Assembly (NCBI GenBank): GCA_963701375.1
Contig: CAVOZT010000003.1
Coordinates: forward strand, 124,001 to 188,000
Origin: CAVXTF01 sp963701375
GTDB lineage: Bacteria > Actinomycetota > Acidimicrobiia > Acidimicrobiales > CAVXTF01
DNA: 64,000 bases
Reading direction: 5' to 3'
The translations under genes and the position numbers were made by a program. The notes beneath the pieces were generated by a model that did not search any database, was not told the DNA's origin, and saw only the letters and a list, made by a program, of their open reading frames with translations. This document shows, piece after piece, positions 7,768 to 16,860 of the stretch (positions are counted from its first letter, which is position 1; each line of letters begins with the position of its first letter).

Positions 7768-8751
7768 CTAGTCGGTGAGATGCTCAGCCAGAAACGTGAG
7801 AGACGGTGGTTCCTGCTCAATGAAAAAAGGGCCGGTGTGACATCCGCCGGAGAAAGCGACGACAGACCCCTTCGGCAGGACGCTAGCCAAAGCTTGGACG
7901 CCAGGGTGGAAGGGATCGGAGTCGCCGGAAGCCACTCGTACGGGAATGCCGGCAAGTGCGCTCGCATGTGTAACCGCATCATCGGAAGCAAAGTCCGCTG
8001 CAGAGGCGTAGGCACCCTGGTTAACACCTTCGGCCTGGGAATAGCTGGTCCAGATTGCCGGGCTGATCGCTGCAACGGCGTCAATGAGGTGCGGGTACTT
8101 CTCCGCTAAGAGGATCGCACCGTAGCCTCCCATCGAGATTCCCATCGTGCCGATTCGCTCTCGTCCCAAGCCACGCTCTTGGCACATCGGAATGAGCTCG
8201 TCGATAACCATCGACATGGGGTCGTCTCCAGGGTGAGGATTCCAGTATCCCGTTCCGCCGTCTACCGTCACGATCGCCATTGGTGCAAGTGGCTGTCCGT
8301 TGACGTGAATAGCCATGGCCTCTGCCGGCGACATGGCAGCCAGAGCGCCGGCGTGGTTTCCGCCCTCCCCGTGGAGCATCACAATTAGCGGCAGCGACAG
8401 GCCAGGACGATATTCGGGCGGATATCCGATCGTGTATCCAACGGTCTGATTGCGAGCATGGGAGTAGAACGAACCAGAAGTCGATGGTCCCGGTGTGGCA
8501 AATGTGAGGGTTGTACTCGAGACGGAGCATGCGCCATCCAGCTCGTCCAACTCGAGCTTCCCGGGGAGGACTCCGTGGGATATGAGTTCGATACCAGTCG
8601 CGCCGGCTGCCACGATCACGGCAGTGCCACCAAGTCCGTACGCGAGCAACCGGCGTCGGTTGAACCTCGGCTGAGCTTCCTGGTTCGGTTCGGTCACCTC
8701 GTGCGCCGCGTCCACTTCAAGACCTTCGGCCGGATGTCGACGGATCACCAT
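7768..8751 (-). CDS. Secreted alpha/beta-hydrolase, esterase-like
   Basis: The 327-residue protein starts with a cytoplasmic segment, then NRRRLLAYGLGGTAVIVAAG (about 31-50), a signal anchor or signal peptide. The hydrolase fold follows: the oxyanion motif LHGEGGNH (126-133), nucleophile elbow G204-I-S206-M-G208, an acid residue in SGDSDPFH (D277 or D279) and H305 in GGCHTGPF. The spacing fits esterase D and mycolyltransferase-like enzymes. Substrate unknown; it probably acts outside the membrane. The segment has only two or three arginines in a row and no clear twin-arginine motif, so Sec export is more likely. ATG 8751 has a weak ribosome site. It stands alone between the tRNA and the repeat protein. 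Confidence 0.75.
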   Translation of the reverse strand: MVIRRHPAEGLEVDAAHEVTEPNQEAQPRFNRRRLLAYGLGGTAVIVAAGATGIELISHGVLPGKLELDELDGACSVSSTTLTFATPGPSTSGSFYSHARNQTVGYTIGYPPEYRPGLSLPLIVMLHGEGGNHAGALAAMSPAEAMAIHVNGQPLAPMAIVTVDGGTGYWNPHPGDDPMSMVIDELIPMCQERGLGRERIGTMGISMGGYGAILLAEKYPHLIDAVAAISPAIWTSYSQAEGVNQGAYASAADFASDDAVTHASALAGIPVRVASGDSDPFHPGVQALASVLPKGSVVAFSGGCHTGPFFIEQEPPSLTFLAEHLTD

Positions 8752-8954
8752 ACGATGGTCGCACTTCGTGAAGTCGCGCGCTCAGAGACTTATCACGGTG
8801 ATTTTCCAAGTATGCGTACACCAGCTGAGTATCTGCCCCATGGTCAACGAACCTTCGGTGGAGGACCTCTTGCCGATCGGTCATAGATTCCAGTTTCCCA
8901 GTCGCTGACGGGCGACCGTTTTCATGTCCAACGAAGATCCAGAAAACTCACCAC

Positions 8955-11036
8955 CTAACCGTTCGTCAGGATGAGCCCCCCTACTGTGCCCGTCCCGATT
9001 CCGGACGCATAGCAAGTAGAGGAGGAAGGGCATGAAATGCCTTCGAGCTCTCCGGCACCCGGCGGAACGATTTCGGCTTTCCACCTCGAACCCGCGTTCG
9101 TAGTGGCGACGACAGTGCCGTCAAACTTCCGGCTGAATCCGACTGCGTAGCAACTGGTGGTGGAGGTACAGGCAACACTCGCCAGAAAGCCTGTCCCGGT
9201 AGGAACATTCTGGGTGCTCCAGGCTGCACCACCGTTCGTCGTGTCCATAATGCCGCCGTCAACTCTTCCGGCCAAGCCCACGGCGTAGCACGTTGTCGTA
9301 GAGGGGCACGCTATGCCAGCAAGTTCATCTGGCTCCTGGGAGACCTTCTGCACCTTCCACTTGGTACCCCCGTTCGTCGTGGCGACGACGGCGCCACCAC
9401 CTTGTCCACCCACTAATCCCACTCCTACCGAGTAGCACGTCGTCGTGGAGGGGCAGGCGACGCCGAAAAGCCCCAAAACCTCCGATGGAATCGTTTGCGC
9501 CTTCCATTTCGCGCCCCCGTTCGTCGTTGCGATAACCGCGCCCTGACCGTTTGATGTCTGGCCAACGATGAAGCACTCGGTGGTGGACGGACACGCAACA
9601 CCAACAGGATCGATTGCCACCGGGAGAATCTGGCTGCTCCACTTGTCACCCCCGTCGGTCGTGGCGACGACGGTGGGTTCAGATTCCTCGTTGATTCCAA
9701 TGGCAAAGCAAGTGGTGTTGGAAGGACAGGCGATGCTCACGAGGCTGCCAGTGCCCGAGGGGACTTTCCGGCGACTCCAAGTCCCACCCCCGTCGGTGGT
9801 GGTGACAATGGTGGCGTCGACGTGGCCGAGGCCCGGAGTAACCTCGCCAACCGCGTAGCAGTGGCTTGCCGAAGGGCACGCGATTTGAGCGAGGAAAGCC
9901 ATACCCGAAGGAAAGGTAAGGACGCCCCACGTCGCGCCGGCGTTTGTCGTGACGAAACCCACGGCGATTCCAAAACGGCCGGTTCCCACCGCGTAGCACG
10001 TGCTTGTCACCGGACACGCAATCCCCGCAAGTTGGCCGCCTCGCTCCGATGGAAGATTCTGTGTCTTCCACTTCGCACCCCCGTCCGTGGTGCCCAATAC
10101 ATTGTTGAGCTGTCGGCCGGCGGATCCGTTTGCGGCCCCCACCGCGTGGCAGCTGTTTACAGAGGTACAAGCTATCCCGTTGAGAAAAGATGTTGCCGAA
10201 GGAAGCGTCTGCGTGCTCCAGGTCGCTCCCCCGTCTCTCGTACCAAGCACGGTCCCTCCTGTGAAGGATTCACCAGCCACATAACAAGTCGTGGTCGAGG
10301 GACAAGCGACGCCGTTAAGCAACACACTCCCGCTAGGAACATTCTGCATCTGCCATTTCGCACCCCCATTCGTGGTGGCGACCACGGTGCCATGACCATG
10401 TGATGCCGTTCCGACTGCGTAACAAGTGGACACGGATGGGCAGTCAATCGCGGAAAGCTGCTTTACGTTCGCGGGAAGACTCTGCCTGATCCAGCTCGAA
10501 CCCCCATTCGTGGTGGCAATGAGGACCGCTCCAAGTGGTTCTAGCGGGCCGACGGCGTAACACGTGGTGATCGACGGGCATGCGATACCGATGAGGGCTC
10601 CCATCCCCAGAGGGAGGGTTTGGGTACTCCAATCGGCTCCCCCGTCCGTAGTCGAGACAACGAAGCCGACGAGGAGATTTGGGCTAAGGCCGACCGCGAA
10701 ACACGTAGTAATAGAGGGGCAGGCGATGCTAGCGAGGAAATCTCCGTCTTTCGAAGGTACGTTTTGAGGCTTCCACTTGGCTCCGCCATTCGTCGTGAAA
10801 AATACGGCGTTGTGGTTGTTCGTGCTCGTACCGACCGCGTAACAAACGGTGCGGGAGGGGCAGGCGACTCCTCCAGGGCTTTCCAAGGCCGCCGGATAAG
10901 AGACGCTCACCTGCCAGGACGACCGCGAATCCGCCTGAGCAATCGTCGGTTGCAATCCGACGCCTGCGGCACCGGACACGCCAAGGATGACCAGGCAACC
11001 CGCAAATCTGCCGAGGCGAGAACCCAATCGACTCAT
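8955..11036 (-). CDS. Secreted repeat protein, 14 BNR/Ycf48-like propeller repeats
   Basis: The 693-residue protein has a signal peptide (about 1-38, ending near AQADS) and then almost nothing but 46-50-residue repeats. The repeat consensus is L.GIACPS.TTCYAVG...GG.VV.TTNGG..W..Q..PSG. Thirteen full copies and one shortened C-terminal copy can be counted. Each copy has a Cys pair eight residues apart (ACPSTTTCY), a likely disulfide, and the T(N/D)GG..W turn of BNR/Ycf48 beta-propeller blades. Fourteen copies would make two seven-bladed propellers. Role unknown; an extracellular binding or scaffold function is inferred. ATG 11036 is chosen for its GAGGAG and signal peptide; longer in-frame starts run through the promoter region. 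Confidence 0.8.
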   Translation of the reverse strand: MSRLGSRLGRFAGCLVILGVSGAAGVGLQPTIAQADSRSSWQVSVSYPAALESPGGVACPSRTVCYAVGTSTNNHNAVFFTTNGGAKWKPQNVPSKDGDFLASIACPSITTCFAVGLSPNLLVGFVVSTTDGGADWSTQTLPLGMGALIGIACPSITTCYAVGPLEPLGAVLIATTNGGSSWIRQSLPANVKQLSAIDCPSVSTCYAVGTASHGHGTVVATTNGGAKWQMQNVPSGSVLLNGVACPSTTTCYVAGESFTGGTVLGTRDGGATWSTQTLPSATSFLNGIACTSVNSCHAVGAANGSAGRQLNNVLGTTDGGAKWKTQNLPSERGGQLAGIACPVTSTCYAVGTGRFGIAVGFVTTNAGATWGVLTFPSGMAFLAQIACPSASHCYAVGEVTPGLGHVDATIVTTTDGGGTWSRRKVPSGTGSLVSIACPSNTTCFAIGINEESEPTVVATTDGGDKWSSQILPVAIDPVGVACPSTTECFIVGQTSNGQGAVIATTNGGAKWKAQTIPSEVLGLFGVACPSTTTCYSVGVGLVGGQGGGAVVATTNGGTKWKVQKVSQEPDELAGIACPSTTTCYAVGLAGRVDGGIMDTTNGGAAWSTQNVPTGTGFLASVACTSTTSCYAVGFSRKFDGTVVATTNAGSRWKAEIVPPGAGELEGISCPSSSTCYASGIGTGTVGGLILTNG
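8958..10890 (-). repeat. Tandem coding repeats of about 140-150 bp
   Basis: Fourteen diverged copies of a 46-50-codon unit are arranged head to tail inside the propeller protein. They are recognisable at DNA level by recurring CCCCC(A/G)TT/CGT(C/G)GTGG and AGGGGCA(G/C)GCGA tracts. Divergence between copies argues for old duplication, with little recent homogenisation. Confidence 0.75.
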
Positions 11037-11115
11037 CGGTCGCTCCTCAACGGCTGGCGTTCTTATCGGCGGAAGTCGCCACCTTCTCTTACTACGTAAG
11101 ACCGGTGAATGCCGA

Positions 11116-11973
11116 TTAACCAATGCTGATCGTGACGGGCCGGACGTCTCGGAGGTCGGGACTGACAGTGAGCACCCGTTGCCGATGGTCCTCGGAATCA
11201 AGCACCTTCGTGGCAAATCGACCAAGGACCACCGACACGCCTCGCGCCCAGACGTCGATGAGCCAGCTGAATGGCAACCGAACCAGGATCCCTTCCGGAC
11301 CGCGGATGAGCTCGGCTGGATCGCTCGGATCGATCATTTCCAATGTGATCACGAGATCGGGCTCGTTCAACCAACTCCGTAGTGCCGTTGTCGCGCGTCC
11401 GTGTAGCGCAGCGGTGAGCGCCGCTCGCTCGGTTGTCACGCGTTCGTCCCCGATCGAGACGCGCTCGGTCCAGACGGCGAGCACCGTCGCGACGAGTCGT
11501 TCCAATAGGCCGCCGCCAAGCCTCAGGAGGGAAAGCACCTCATCTTGATCGACGATGCCGGCTGGCCCAAAGACGATAGAAGGTAGCGATTGGGGTGCTC
11601 GCGAGACCCAGCCTCTAGTGCTACTGGTCACCGCTCGCATCAATCGGTTTTGCGGCTGGCCGCCGAAAAGGATCGCCGGGCCGGCTCGTGCGCTACCGAG
11701 CAAGGGTCCGTCAATGTGAATGATCTGATCGCCGGCACCCCTACTAGCTAGAACGAGGAGCCGTAAGTCGTCCAAGTGACGCTCCCAAGACCCGAGAATC
11801 TCGACGCACTCACATTTGTCGCCTCCGAGTGCGGCCAGAGTTCTTTCACCCTCGGGATCGTTGTGATCCAACAGAACGAGACCGCCGTCCTGCCATCGCA
11901 CCTGGTGTTGCTGTCCGGAGCAGTCGACGCACATCTCGGCCGGAGGGTGGTTCTGCCACCAGGGTTTGGTCAT
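11116..11973 (-). CDS. Unrecognised protein with N-terminal Cys pairs (partner of the MoxR/VWA locus)
   Basis: The 285-residue protein matches no family I recognise. It opens MTKPWWQNHPPAEMCVDCSG, and C15, C18, C54 and C56 (KCECVE) could form a zinc knuckle. The rest is a mixed alpha/beta sequence with no transmembrane segment or signal peptide; the C-terminal half contains a Leu-rich helix region and ends VRPVTISIG. ATG 11973 overlaps the stop of the upstream gene as ATGA, so the two are coupled and probably work together. The pair points away from the MoxR ATPase and VWA genes across an 80-bp divergent region. A role as substrate or cofactor of that ATPase pair is inference from position only. 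Confidence 0.65.
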   Translation of the reverse strand: MTKPWWQNHPPAEMCVDCSGQQHQVRWQDGGLVLLDHNDPEGERTLAALGGDKCECVEILGSWERHLDDLRLLVLASRGAGDQIIHIDGPLLGSARAGPAILFGGQPQNRLMRAVTSSTRGWVSRAPQSLPSIVFGPAGIVDQDEVLSLLRLGGGLLERLVATVLAVWTERVSIGDERVTTERAALTAALHGRATTALRSWLNEPDLVITLEMIDPSDPAELIRGPEGILVRLPFSWLIDVWARGVSVVLGRFATKVLDSEDHRQRVLTVSPDLRDVRPVTISIG

Positions 11974-13229
11974 AACCGCTCTTCCCATCGAGGAAGGTCG
12001 ATGGTGATCACAGCTCTCTCGCGAGAGCCGGTCGGCATTATCCTGACCTGGTTCGCACTCGGGTCGAGCGCCGGCCAGTACGTAACGGTGCCTTCCCCGA
12101 TCCCATCTACCCACCCCCAGTTGCCTAGGGCTCCAAGGTAAGAGTTTCCAATGTCGTCCTCAGCCCACCATTCGATACCTGGCCCTGTGACTGAAGGCGA
12201 CATCGGACCCCTGGGCTCGGTCGAGTTTGGCGACATGGCGAGGTGTAGCTCGAATTCCCCGTTGATCGCCATCAGGGCTTCAAGGCTGATGACGGTGTCG
12301 TCGAAGGGTGGAGTGACGGCACCCAGGGGGATGATCCCAGATGCTCCACTTTGGCGCCCGGCACCTGCGAGCAGCCCCGCCCACGGTTCGCGGATAACGC
12401 CCTGTGGCTGCTGACCCGTGAAGGCTGCCAGGACATCACGGACCTCCTCGATCACCGGGTCGTCCTGAACAAGCGCCTTGGCAGCAATCAGGGTGTCGAT
12501 CGCGACATCGATCGCCACTGGACGATTACCAAGGTGGGGTCCGTGTCTTCCCGCCGACAACCGTCCCCAGAGGTATCGCTCCGCCGGGTCGCGATCGGGC
12601 AACGTTTCGATTTCAACCCCCGGAGGCTTTGTCTCACCAACGAGGTCCACACGACTTGTTCCTACGTCTAGCCATTTGGTGTCCTGCGCGAGCGGTTGGA
12701 TTGTGGTCAATCGACCCCGGAAGGCTCCATCAGTCCCACCGCCTAAGTTGAAGTGAGCGTTCTCGGTGTGACCCCGGTCGTCGGTAAGCGACGGCTGCTG
12801 GAGCTGGCCCATCGGACCCATCGCTACAAACGGTGTCTGGCCAGTGGGCGAGGACGCCGTGATGCATACGGTCGTCGAGCGATCGCCGAGCGCCGCGTAA
12901 TGGACGTGGAGTTTCCCCCACGGCTCTTCGAAGCTCCGCTCGCACAAGACAACCCGAGCAGCTTTCAACGATTGTCGAGTTACTGGGAGTGATCGGCGAC
13001 GTTGCAGAAAACTCCGACCATGACCGCGACCCCTCAGAGCCATTGCGAGTTCATAATCGTCAACGACGGCTTGTGCTCGCACTTCTGTCAGGGCACTCAC
13101 CGCGACAAGTGCAGATGCGATTTCGAGAATTGGCGTGTTCGAATCGCCCCTGTCCAACCAGGAGGGTTCGAGCAGCGCACGCTCGCCAACGAGCCGGAGA
13201 TGAAGCTCCGCGTCGAAGTCGCCAGTCAC
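11970..13229 (-). CDS. Unrecognised two-domain beta-rich protein divergent from MoxR
   Basis: The protein of about 419 residues has no family I can name. Two similar beta-rich regions can be seen. One is near residues 105-200 (GKLHVHYAALG...SLTDDRGH...GGGTDGAFRGRLTT). The second is at the C-terminus, about 325-415 (GEFELHLAMS...EWWAEDDIGNSYLG...WGWVDGIGEGTVTYWPAL). Both follow an order of DD-G, then a Gly-rich turn, then a closing strand before a predicted W/P turn, suggesting a duplicated beta-sandwich. No signal peptide or membrane helix is seen. GTG 13229 is the likely start because it leaves 81 bp to the divergent MoxR start. Its ribosome site (GAAAGG) lies very close, so the start is uncertain. 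It is coupled to the next gene by ATGA. Confidence 0.62.
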   Translation of the reverse strand: MTGDFDAELHLRLVGERALLEPSWLDRGDSNTPILEIASALVAVSALTEVRAQAVVDDYELAMALRGRGHGRSFLQRRRSLPVTRQSLKAARVVLCERSFEEPWGKLHVHYAALGDRSTTVCITASSPTGQTPFVAMGPMGQLQQPSLTDDRGHTENAHFNLGGGTDGAFRGRLTTIQPLAQDTKWLDVGTSRVDLVGETKPPGVEIETLPDRDPAERYLWGRLSAGRHGPHLGNRPVAIDVAIDTLIAAKALVQDDPVIEEVRDVLAAFTGQQPQGVIREPWAGLLAGAGRQSGASGIIPLGAVTPPFDDTVISLEALMAINGEFELHLAMSPNSTEPRGPMSPSVTGPGIEWWAEDDIGNSYLGALGNWGWVDGIGEGTVTYWPALDPSANQVRIMPTGSRERAVITIDLPRWEERL

Positions 13230-13310
13230 CCCTTTCAGCCTTCCATGCTTGGCGCTGGTACCTCTCGTCGTCTGGTGTCGCACAGTCCGTCCGTCGTGCA
13301 CACTAGTGTG

Positions 13311-14425
13311 GTGAACGACCAGTCCACGGTCACAGAAGCGCTGGCGACAGCCATTGCGGCTCGGGTGCCGGTGCTGCTGTGGGGGCCGCCAGGAACTGGA
13401 AAGACATCGGCGATCCGTGCCATGGCGAAGGCCGCGGGCTGGCCCTGCGAGACGGTTATCGCTTCGATTCGAGAGCCCTCCGACTTCGCCGGGCTCCCCG
13501 TGGTGAGCGCTGATCATGACAATGATCCGGACTCAGCCCGGGTGGACTTTGCGCCTCCGAGATGGGCGCGGCGATTGGCGGCTGCCGGTCACGGAGTCCT
13601 GTTCTTCGACGAAGTTTCGACGGCGCCGCCAGCGGTACAGGCGGCTTTGCTCCGAGTCGTGCTCGAGCGCACGGTTGGCGACCTCGTACTGCCGGACGAC
13701 GTGGCGGTGGTCGCGGCCGCGAATCCCCCCGAGCAAGCTGCTGACGGCTGGGACCTGTCGGCTCCGCTCGCCAATCGCTTCTGCCACTTGGATTGGCCCG
13801 CCGACGCACGGACGTTGGCGGACGGATTCGCGTCGGGTTGGACTACGCCAGCTCCACCAGAACTACCGCCCGAATGGGAACGACGAGTTTCCGTCATGCG
13901 CAGTTGGGTCGCGGGCTTCATGACGGTGCGACCGGCACTCGCCGTTGACGTGCCTACCGAGGCCGCGGGAGCCGGACGAGCCTGGCCGAGCCCCCGCACA
14001 TGGGACATGACGGCACGCTTGTTGGCTGCCGTCGAGGCGGGCGGAACCGGCGAGCTTGCCCGGTCCCAACTCGTCTGCGGTGCGGTCGGACAAGGCGCTG
14101 GCGTCGAATTCTGACCTGGCTCATCGAGGCCGACCTCCCCGACCCCGAGGCCGTTCTGGCTGATCCAGATAGTTTCGATTTACCCGAGCGCGGTGACCGG
14201 GCATACGCCGCACTCTCTTCGATCGCCGCCGCAGTCGCCGCCGAACCCACCCCCGATCGGTGGGCGGCAGGTTGGGTCGTCTTCGGGAAGGCCGGCGAAG
14301 CGGCTCCGGACGTGGCCGCCGCGGCAGCTCGAACCCTCGCTCGATGTCGGCCCCCTGGCGCACCAGTCCCACCAGAGGTCGCTACATTCTCGTCCCTCTT
14401 GCGCGACGCCGGCCTCCTTGACTGA
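13311..14425 (+). CDS. MoxR-family AAA+ ATPase, reading frame broken near 14111
   Basis: The first 267 residues hold Walker A GPPGTGKT (25-32), Walker B LFFDEV (97-102), sensor-1 Asn in AAANPP (138) and a candidate arginine finger in ANRF (R156). That is a MoxR-type AAA+ module. The frame then hits TGA at 14112, but the +2 frame continues with TWLIEADLPDPEAVLAD and runs to 14425 with strong codon bias. That gives about 104 further residues with the expected C-terminal pattern (AALSSIAAAVAAE...RTLARCRPPG). One missing C (TTC-TGACC for TTC-CTG-ACC) would restore a protein of about 371 residues. MoxR ATPases work with VWA proteins as chaperone-like machines. GTG 13311 or 13308 is the start. Confidence 0.82.
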
Positions 14426-14434
14426 GAGTGTTTC

Positions 14435-15634
14435 GTGACACTTCCGCTCGACTTGCAGAAGATCGCGGCGGCACGTCTATGGGCCGCCACGAAGCTGCCT
14501 TATTTAGCGAGCGCGCTCTTTGCTTCGAGAATCGTCGCCCAGCCGGAATGCCGTACTGTCGCCGTGGACAACGCCTGGCACATACACGCGGATCCGTCCA
14601 TAGTCGAGTCGCTGAGCGTCGAGGAGCTGGGCAAGCTGCTCATTCACCTCGCCGGACATCTTCTTCGTGAACACGCGGAGCGAGCGGCGGCATTGCGCGT
14701 AGATGAGGAGGGAGATAGGGCCGCCTGGAACCGGGCCACCGACGCCGAGATCAATGACGATTTGGCGAAGGACGACTTCGTGCCGCGACTGGCACCAGAC
14801 ATGCCGGCCGACCTGGGTTGTGAAGAGGGACGTCTCGCCGAGGCGTATTACCAACCAGCACCTCCAGGCCCCCGCCATTGGGACTGCGGTTCGGGCTGCG
14901 ACGGATGCGCTCGTCCGTGGGACGAGTCGGACGGTATTGGCCCCCAGCAGGCACAGCTTCTGTGTCTCGGAGTGGCCGCAGAGGTCCAACGCCACCACGC
15001 CCAAAACCCGGGTACCGTCCCCGGGGGGTGGATTCGGTGGGCGGAGTCAGTGCGTCCGTCGCGAGTTGACTGGCGCCGCGTTCTTGCAGCCGAGATCCGA
15101 CGTGGCGTTGCGAGTGTGGCCGGCAACGTGGACTACACGTACCGCCGCCCTTCACGGCGCGCAGGTTCGGTCCCAAAGGTCATCCTCCCCTCGATGCATC
15201 GCCCACTGCCTAACGTCGCCGTCGTCTGCGACACGTCGGGCTCGATGCACGAACAGCTTCTTGCTAGAGCACTTGCCGAGGTGGAAGGGCTGCTGGCGCG
15301 TGGCGGGCTGCGTCAGACCCAGGTTCGGGTGCTCGCCGTAGACACAAACGTTCACGCGGTTCGTCGAATCAGTCGGGCGAGCCAAGTCGAGCTCGCCGGT
15401 GGCGGTGGGACCGACATGGGCGTCGGCATCGCGGCAGCCGCCGCATTGCGCCCGCGCCCGTCGGTGATCGTCGTGCTGACCGACGGCTTTACACCTTGGC
15501 CGGACGGACCGCCAAAAGCTGTGCGGGTCGTCGTCGGACTCCTCACACAACCGATGATTCCGATCGATCATTTCGCGCCACCCTCGTGGGCGCGCGTCGT
15601 GCGCATTGAATCGGACTCCCCTGTCTCTGCGTAA
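14435..15634 (+). CDS. VWA-domain protein of the DUF2201 (MoxR-associated) type
   Basis: The 399-residue protein has an N-terminal metallopeptidase-like region and a C-terminal von Willebrand A domain. The VWA metal site is clear: D266-T-S-G-S-M (MIDAS), GGGGTDMG further on, and VLTDGFTPW. In the N-terminal part, where related proteins have an HExxH-like element, this one reads H71-L-A-G-H75 with H80, so the catalytic Glu is absent and peptidase activity is doubtful. A Cys cluster (WDCGSGCDGCARPWD, beginning near residue 148) may bind metal. Start at GTG 14435, nine bases after the MoxR stop. The gene pair matches known MoxR-VWA modules; what they act on is unknown. Confidence 0.82.
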   Translation: MTLPLDLQKIAAARLWAATKLPYLASALFASRIVAQPECRTVAVDNAWHIHADPSIVESLSVEELGKLLIHLAGHLLREHAERAAALRVDEEGDRAAWNRATDAEINDDLAKDDFVPRLAPDMPADLGCEEGRLAEAYYQPAPPGPRHWDCGSGCDGCARPWDESDGIGPQQAQLLCLGVAAEVQRHHAQNPGTVPGGWIRWAESVRPSRVDWRRVLAAEIRRGVASVAGNVDYTYRRPSRRAGSVPKVILPSMHRPLPNVAVVCDTSGSMHEQLLARALAEVEGLLARGGLRQTQVRVLAVDTNVHAVRRISRASQVELAGGGGTDMGVGIAAAAALRPRPSVIVVLTDGFTPWPDGPPKAVRVVVGLLTQPMIPIDHFAPPSWARVVRIESDSPVSA

Positions 15635-15714
15635 ACGGGACTCTTGAAGCGGCGGGATTTGGGGTCGAGGAGCCGCTTGTCCCGTGAGGAACCGCACGGC
15701 CGGCGACGTTTTAG

Positions 15715-16860
15715 CTACAACAGCGCTTTTGCGTGCTCGCCTTCGTGAGCGTTCGATGTGCTCCAGCCGGGCCTTCTGGTACCGGTGTCGCGAGAGAGCC
15801 CGACAACCTCGTCCACGATCGTAAGGAAGACGTCGAGCAACTCCGGATCGAAGTGGCTGCCTCTCTCTTCGGTCATGATCGCCACGGAATGGTCGACGTC
15901 GAATGCAGGCTTGTAGGAGCGTTCGCTCGTAAGTGCGTCGAACACGTCGGCGATTGCAACGATCCGTCCCTCGACCGGGATGTCGGTTCTCGCGAGCTGA
16001 CGTGGATAGCCTGCACCGTCCCAGCGCTCGTGGTGTGTGAGCGCGATAAGACCCCCAAGGCGAAGAAGCTCTGAATCCGACCCCGCCAGGATCTCGCTCC
16101 CGATGACGGGGTGCTTGCGCATCTCGTCCATTTCCGAAGCTGTGAGCTTGCCGGGCTTACGCAGGATTTCGTCAGGTACCCCGATCTTGCCGATGTCGTG
16201 CATCGGGCTTGCGATTCTGATCAGCTCAGCCCTTTGGTGACCAAGACCTGAGCGTCGAGCGAGCAATTCGCAGGTCCGGCTCATGCGGTTGATATGGGCG
16301 CCGGTCGTCGAGTCACGGAACTCGGCGGCGAACGCCAAGCGCATGATCACTTCCTCCTGCGAGGCGCGAAGAGCCCGTTCGGTCAGCGACAGGCGCTCGA
16401 CCGTTGCGGTGAGGTCAGAGGTGCGTTCGGCCACCAGGTTTTCCAAGTGCTGTCGATGGATGCGATTCTCGATCTCCAGTTCTCTCCGTCGAAGAGCATT
16501 GGCGGCAGCTATGAGGATCTCGTTTGCTTCGAAGGGTTTCATGACGTAGCCGTAGGCACCGAGATCAGTCGCTGCTGCGGCCGTCTCCGGATCGTCCATA
16601 CCGCTTACCATCAGCACGGCTATGTCGGGGTGGCGTGCGCGAAGGTCTCGCACGAGTCCTAGCCCAGAACCTCCGGGCATGTTGACGTCGCAGGTGACCA
16701 GCGAGAATTCCTGCTGGTCTGCGAATAGCAGAGCGACAGCGGCCTCGGGGGCCTCCGTGCACTCGTAGCCCGCCCGGCCGAGGATGCGCGCGATCATCCG
16801 ACGGATCGCGCTGTCGTCGTCTACGACCAGAACCGAAGCGGCGAACTCGTCGAACTTCAC
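15715..16860 (-). CDS. Response regulator with HD-GYP phosphodiesterase domain
   Basis: The 381-residue protein has a receiver domain (about 8-122; D14-D15-D16, phosphoacceptor D58, K108 in MKPFEANE), a coiled-coil linker (about 122-172) and an HD-GYP domain. The catalytic motifs are present: H221-D222 (MHDIGKIG), H250, H276-H277 and ERWDGAGYP at 278-286. Intact HD-GYP domains hydrolyse cyclic di-GMP to GMP. The ATG overlaps the stop of the hybrid histidine kinase (ATGA), so the kinase is its likely phosphodonor. It is probably cytosolic. The presence of c-di-GMP enzymes within 20 kb of the polysaccharide locus is worth noting. Confidence 0.93.
   Translation of the reverse strand: MKFDEFAASVLVVDDDSAIRRMIARILGRAGYECTEAPEAAVALLFADQQEFSLVTCDVNMPGGSGLGLVRDLRARHPDIAVLMVSGMDDPETAAAATDLGAYGYVMKPFEANEILIAAANALRRRELEIENRIHRQHLENLVAERTSDLTATVERLSLTERALRASQEEVIMRLAFAAEFRDSTTGAHINRMSRTCELLARRSGLGHQRAELIRIASPMHDIGKIGVPDEILRKPGKLTASEMDEMRKHPVIGSEILAGSDSELLRLGGLIALTHHERWDGAGYPRQLARTDIPVEGRIVAIADVFDALTSERSYKPAFDVDHSVAIMTEERGSHFDPELLDVFLTIVDEVVGLSRDTGTRRPGWSTSNAHEGEHAKALL

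Noticed and set aside
8955..10890. Regular repeats considered as a CRISPR array
   Set aside because: The repeats are coding, about 140-150 bp long, diverged, and keep one reading frame. There are no short identical repeats with unique spacers.
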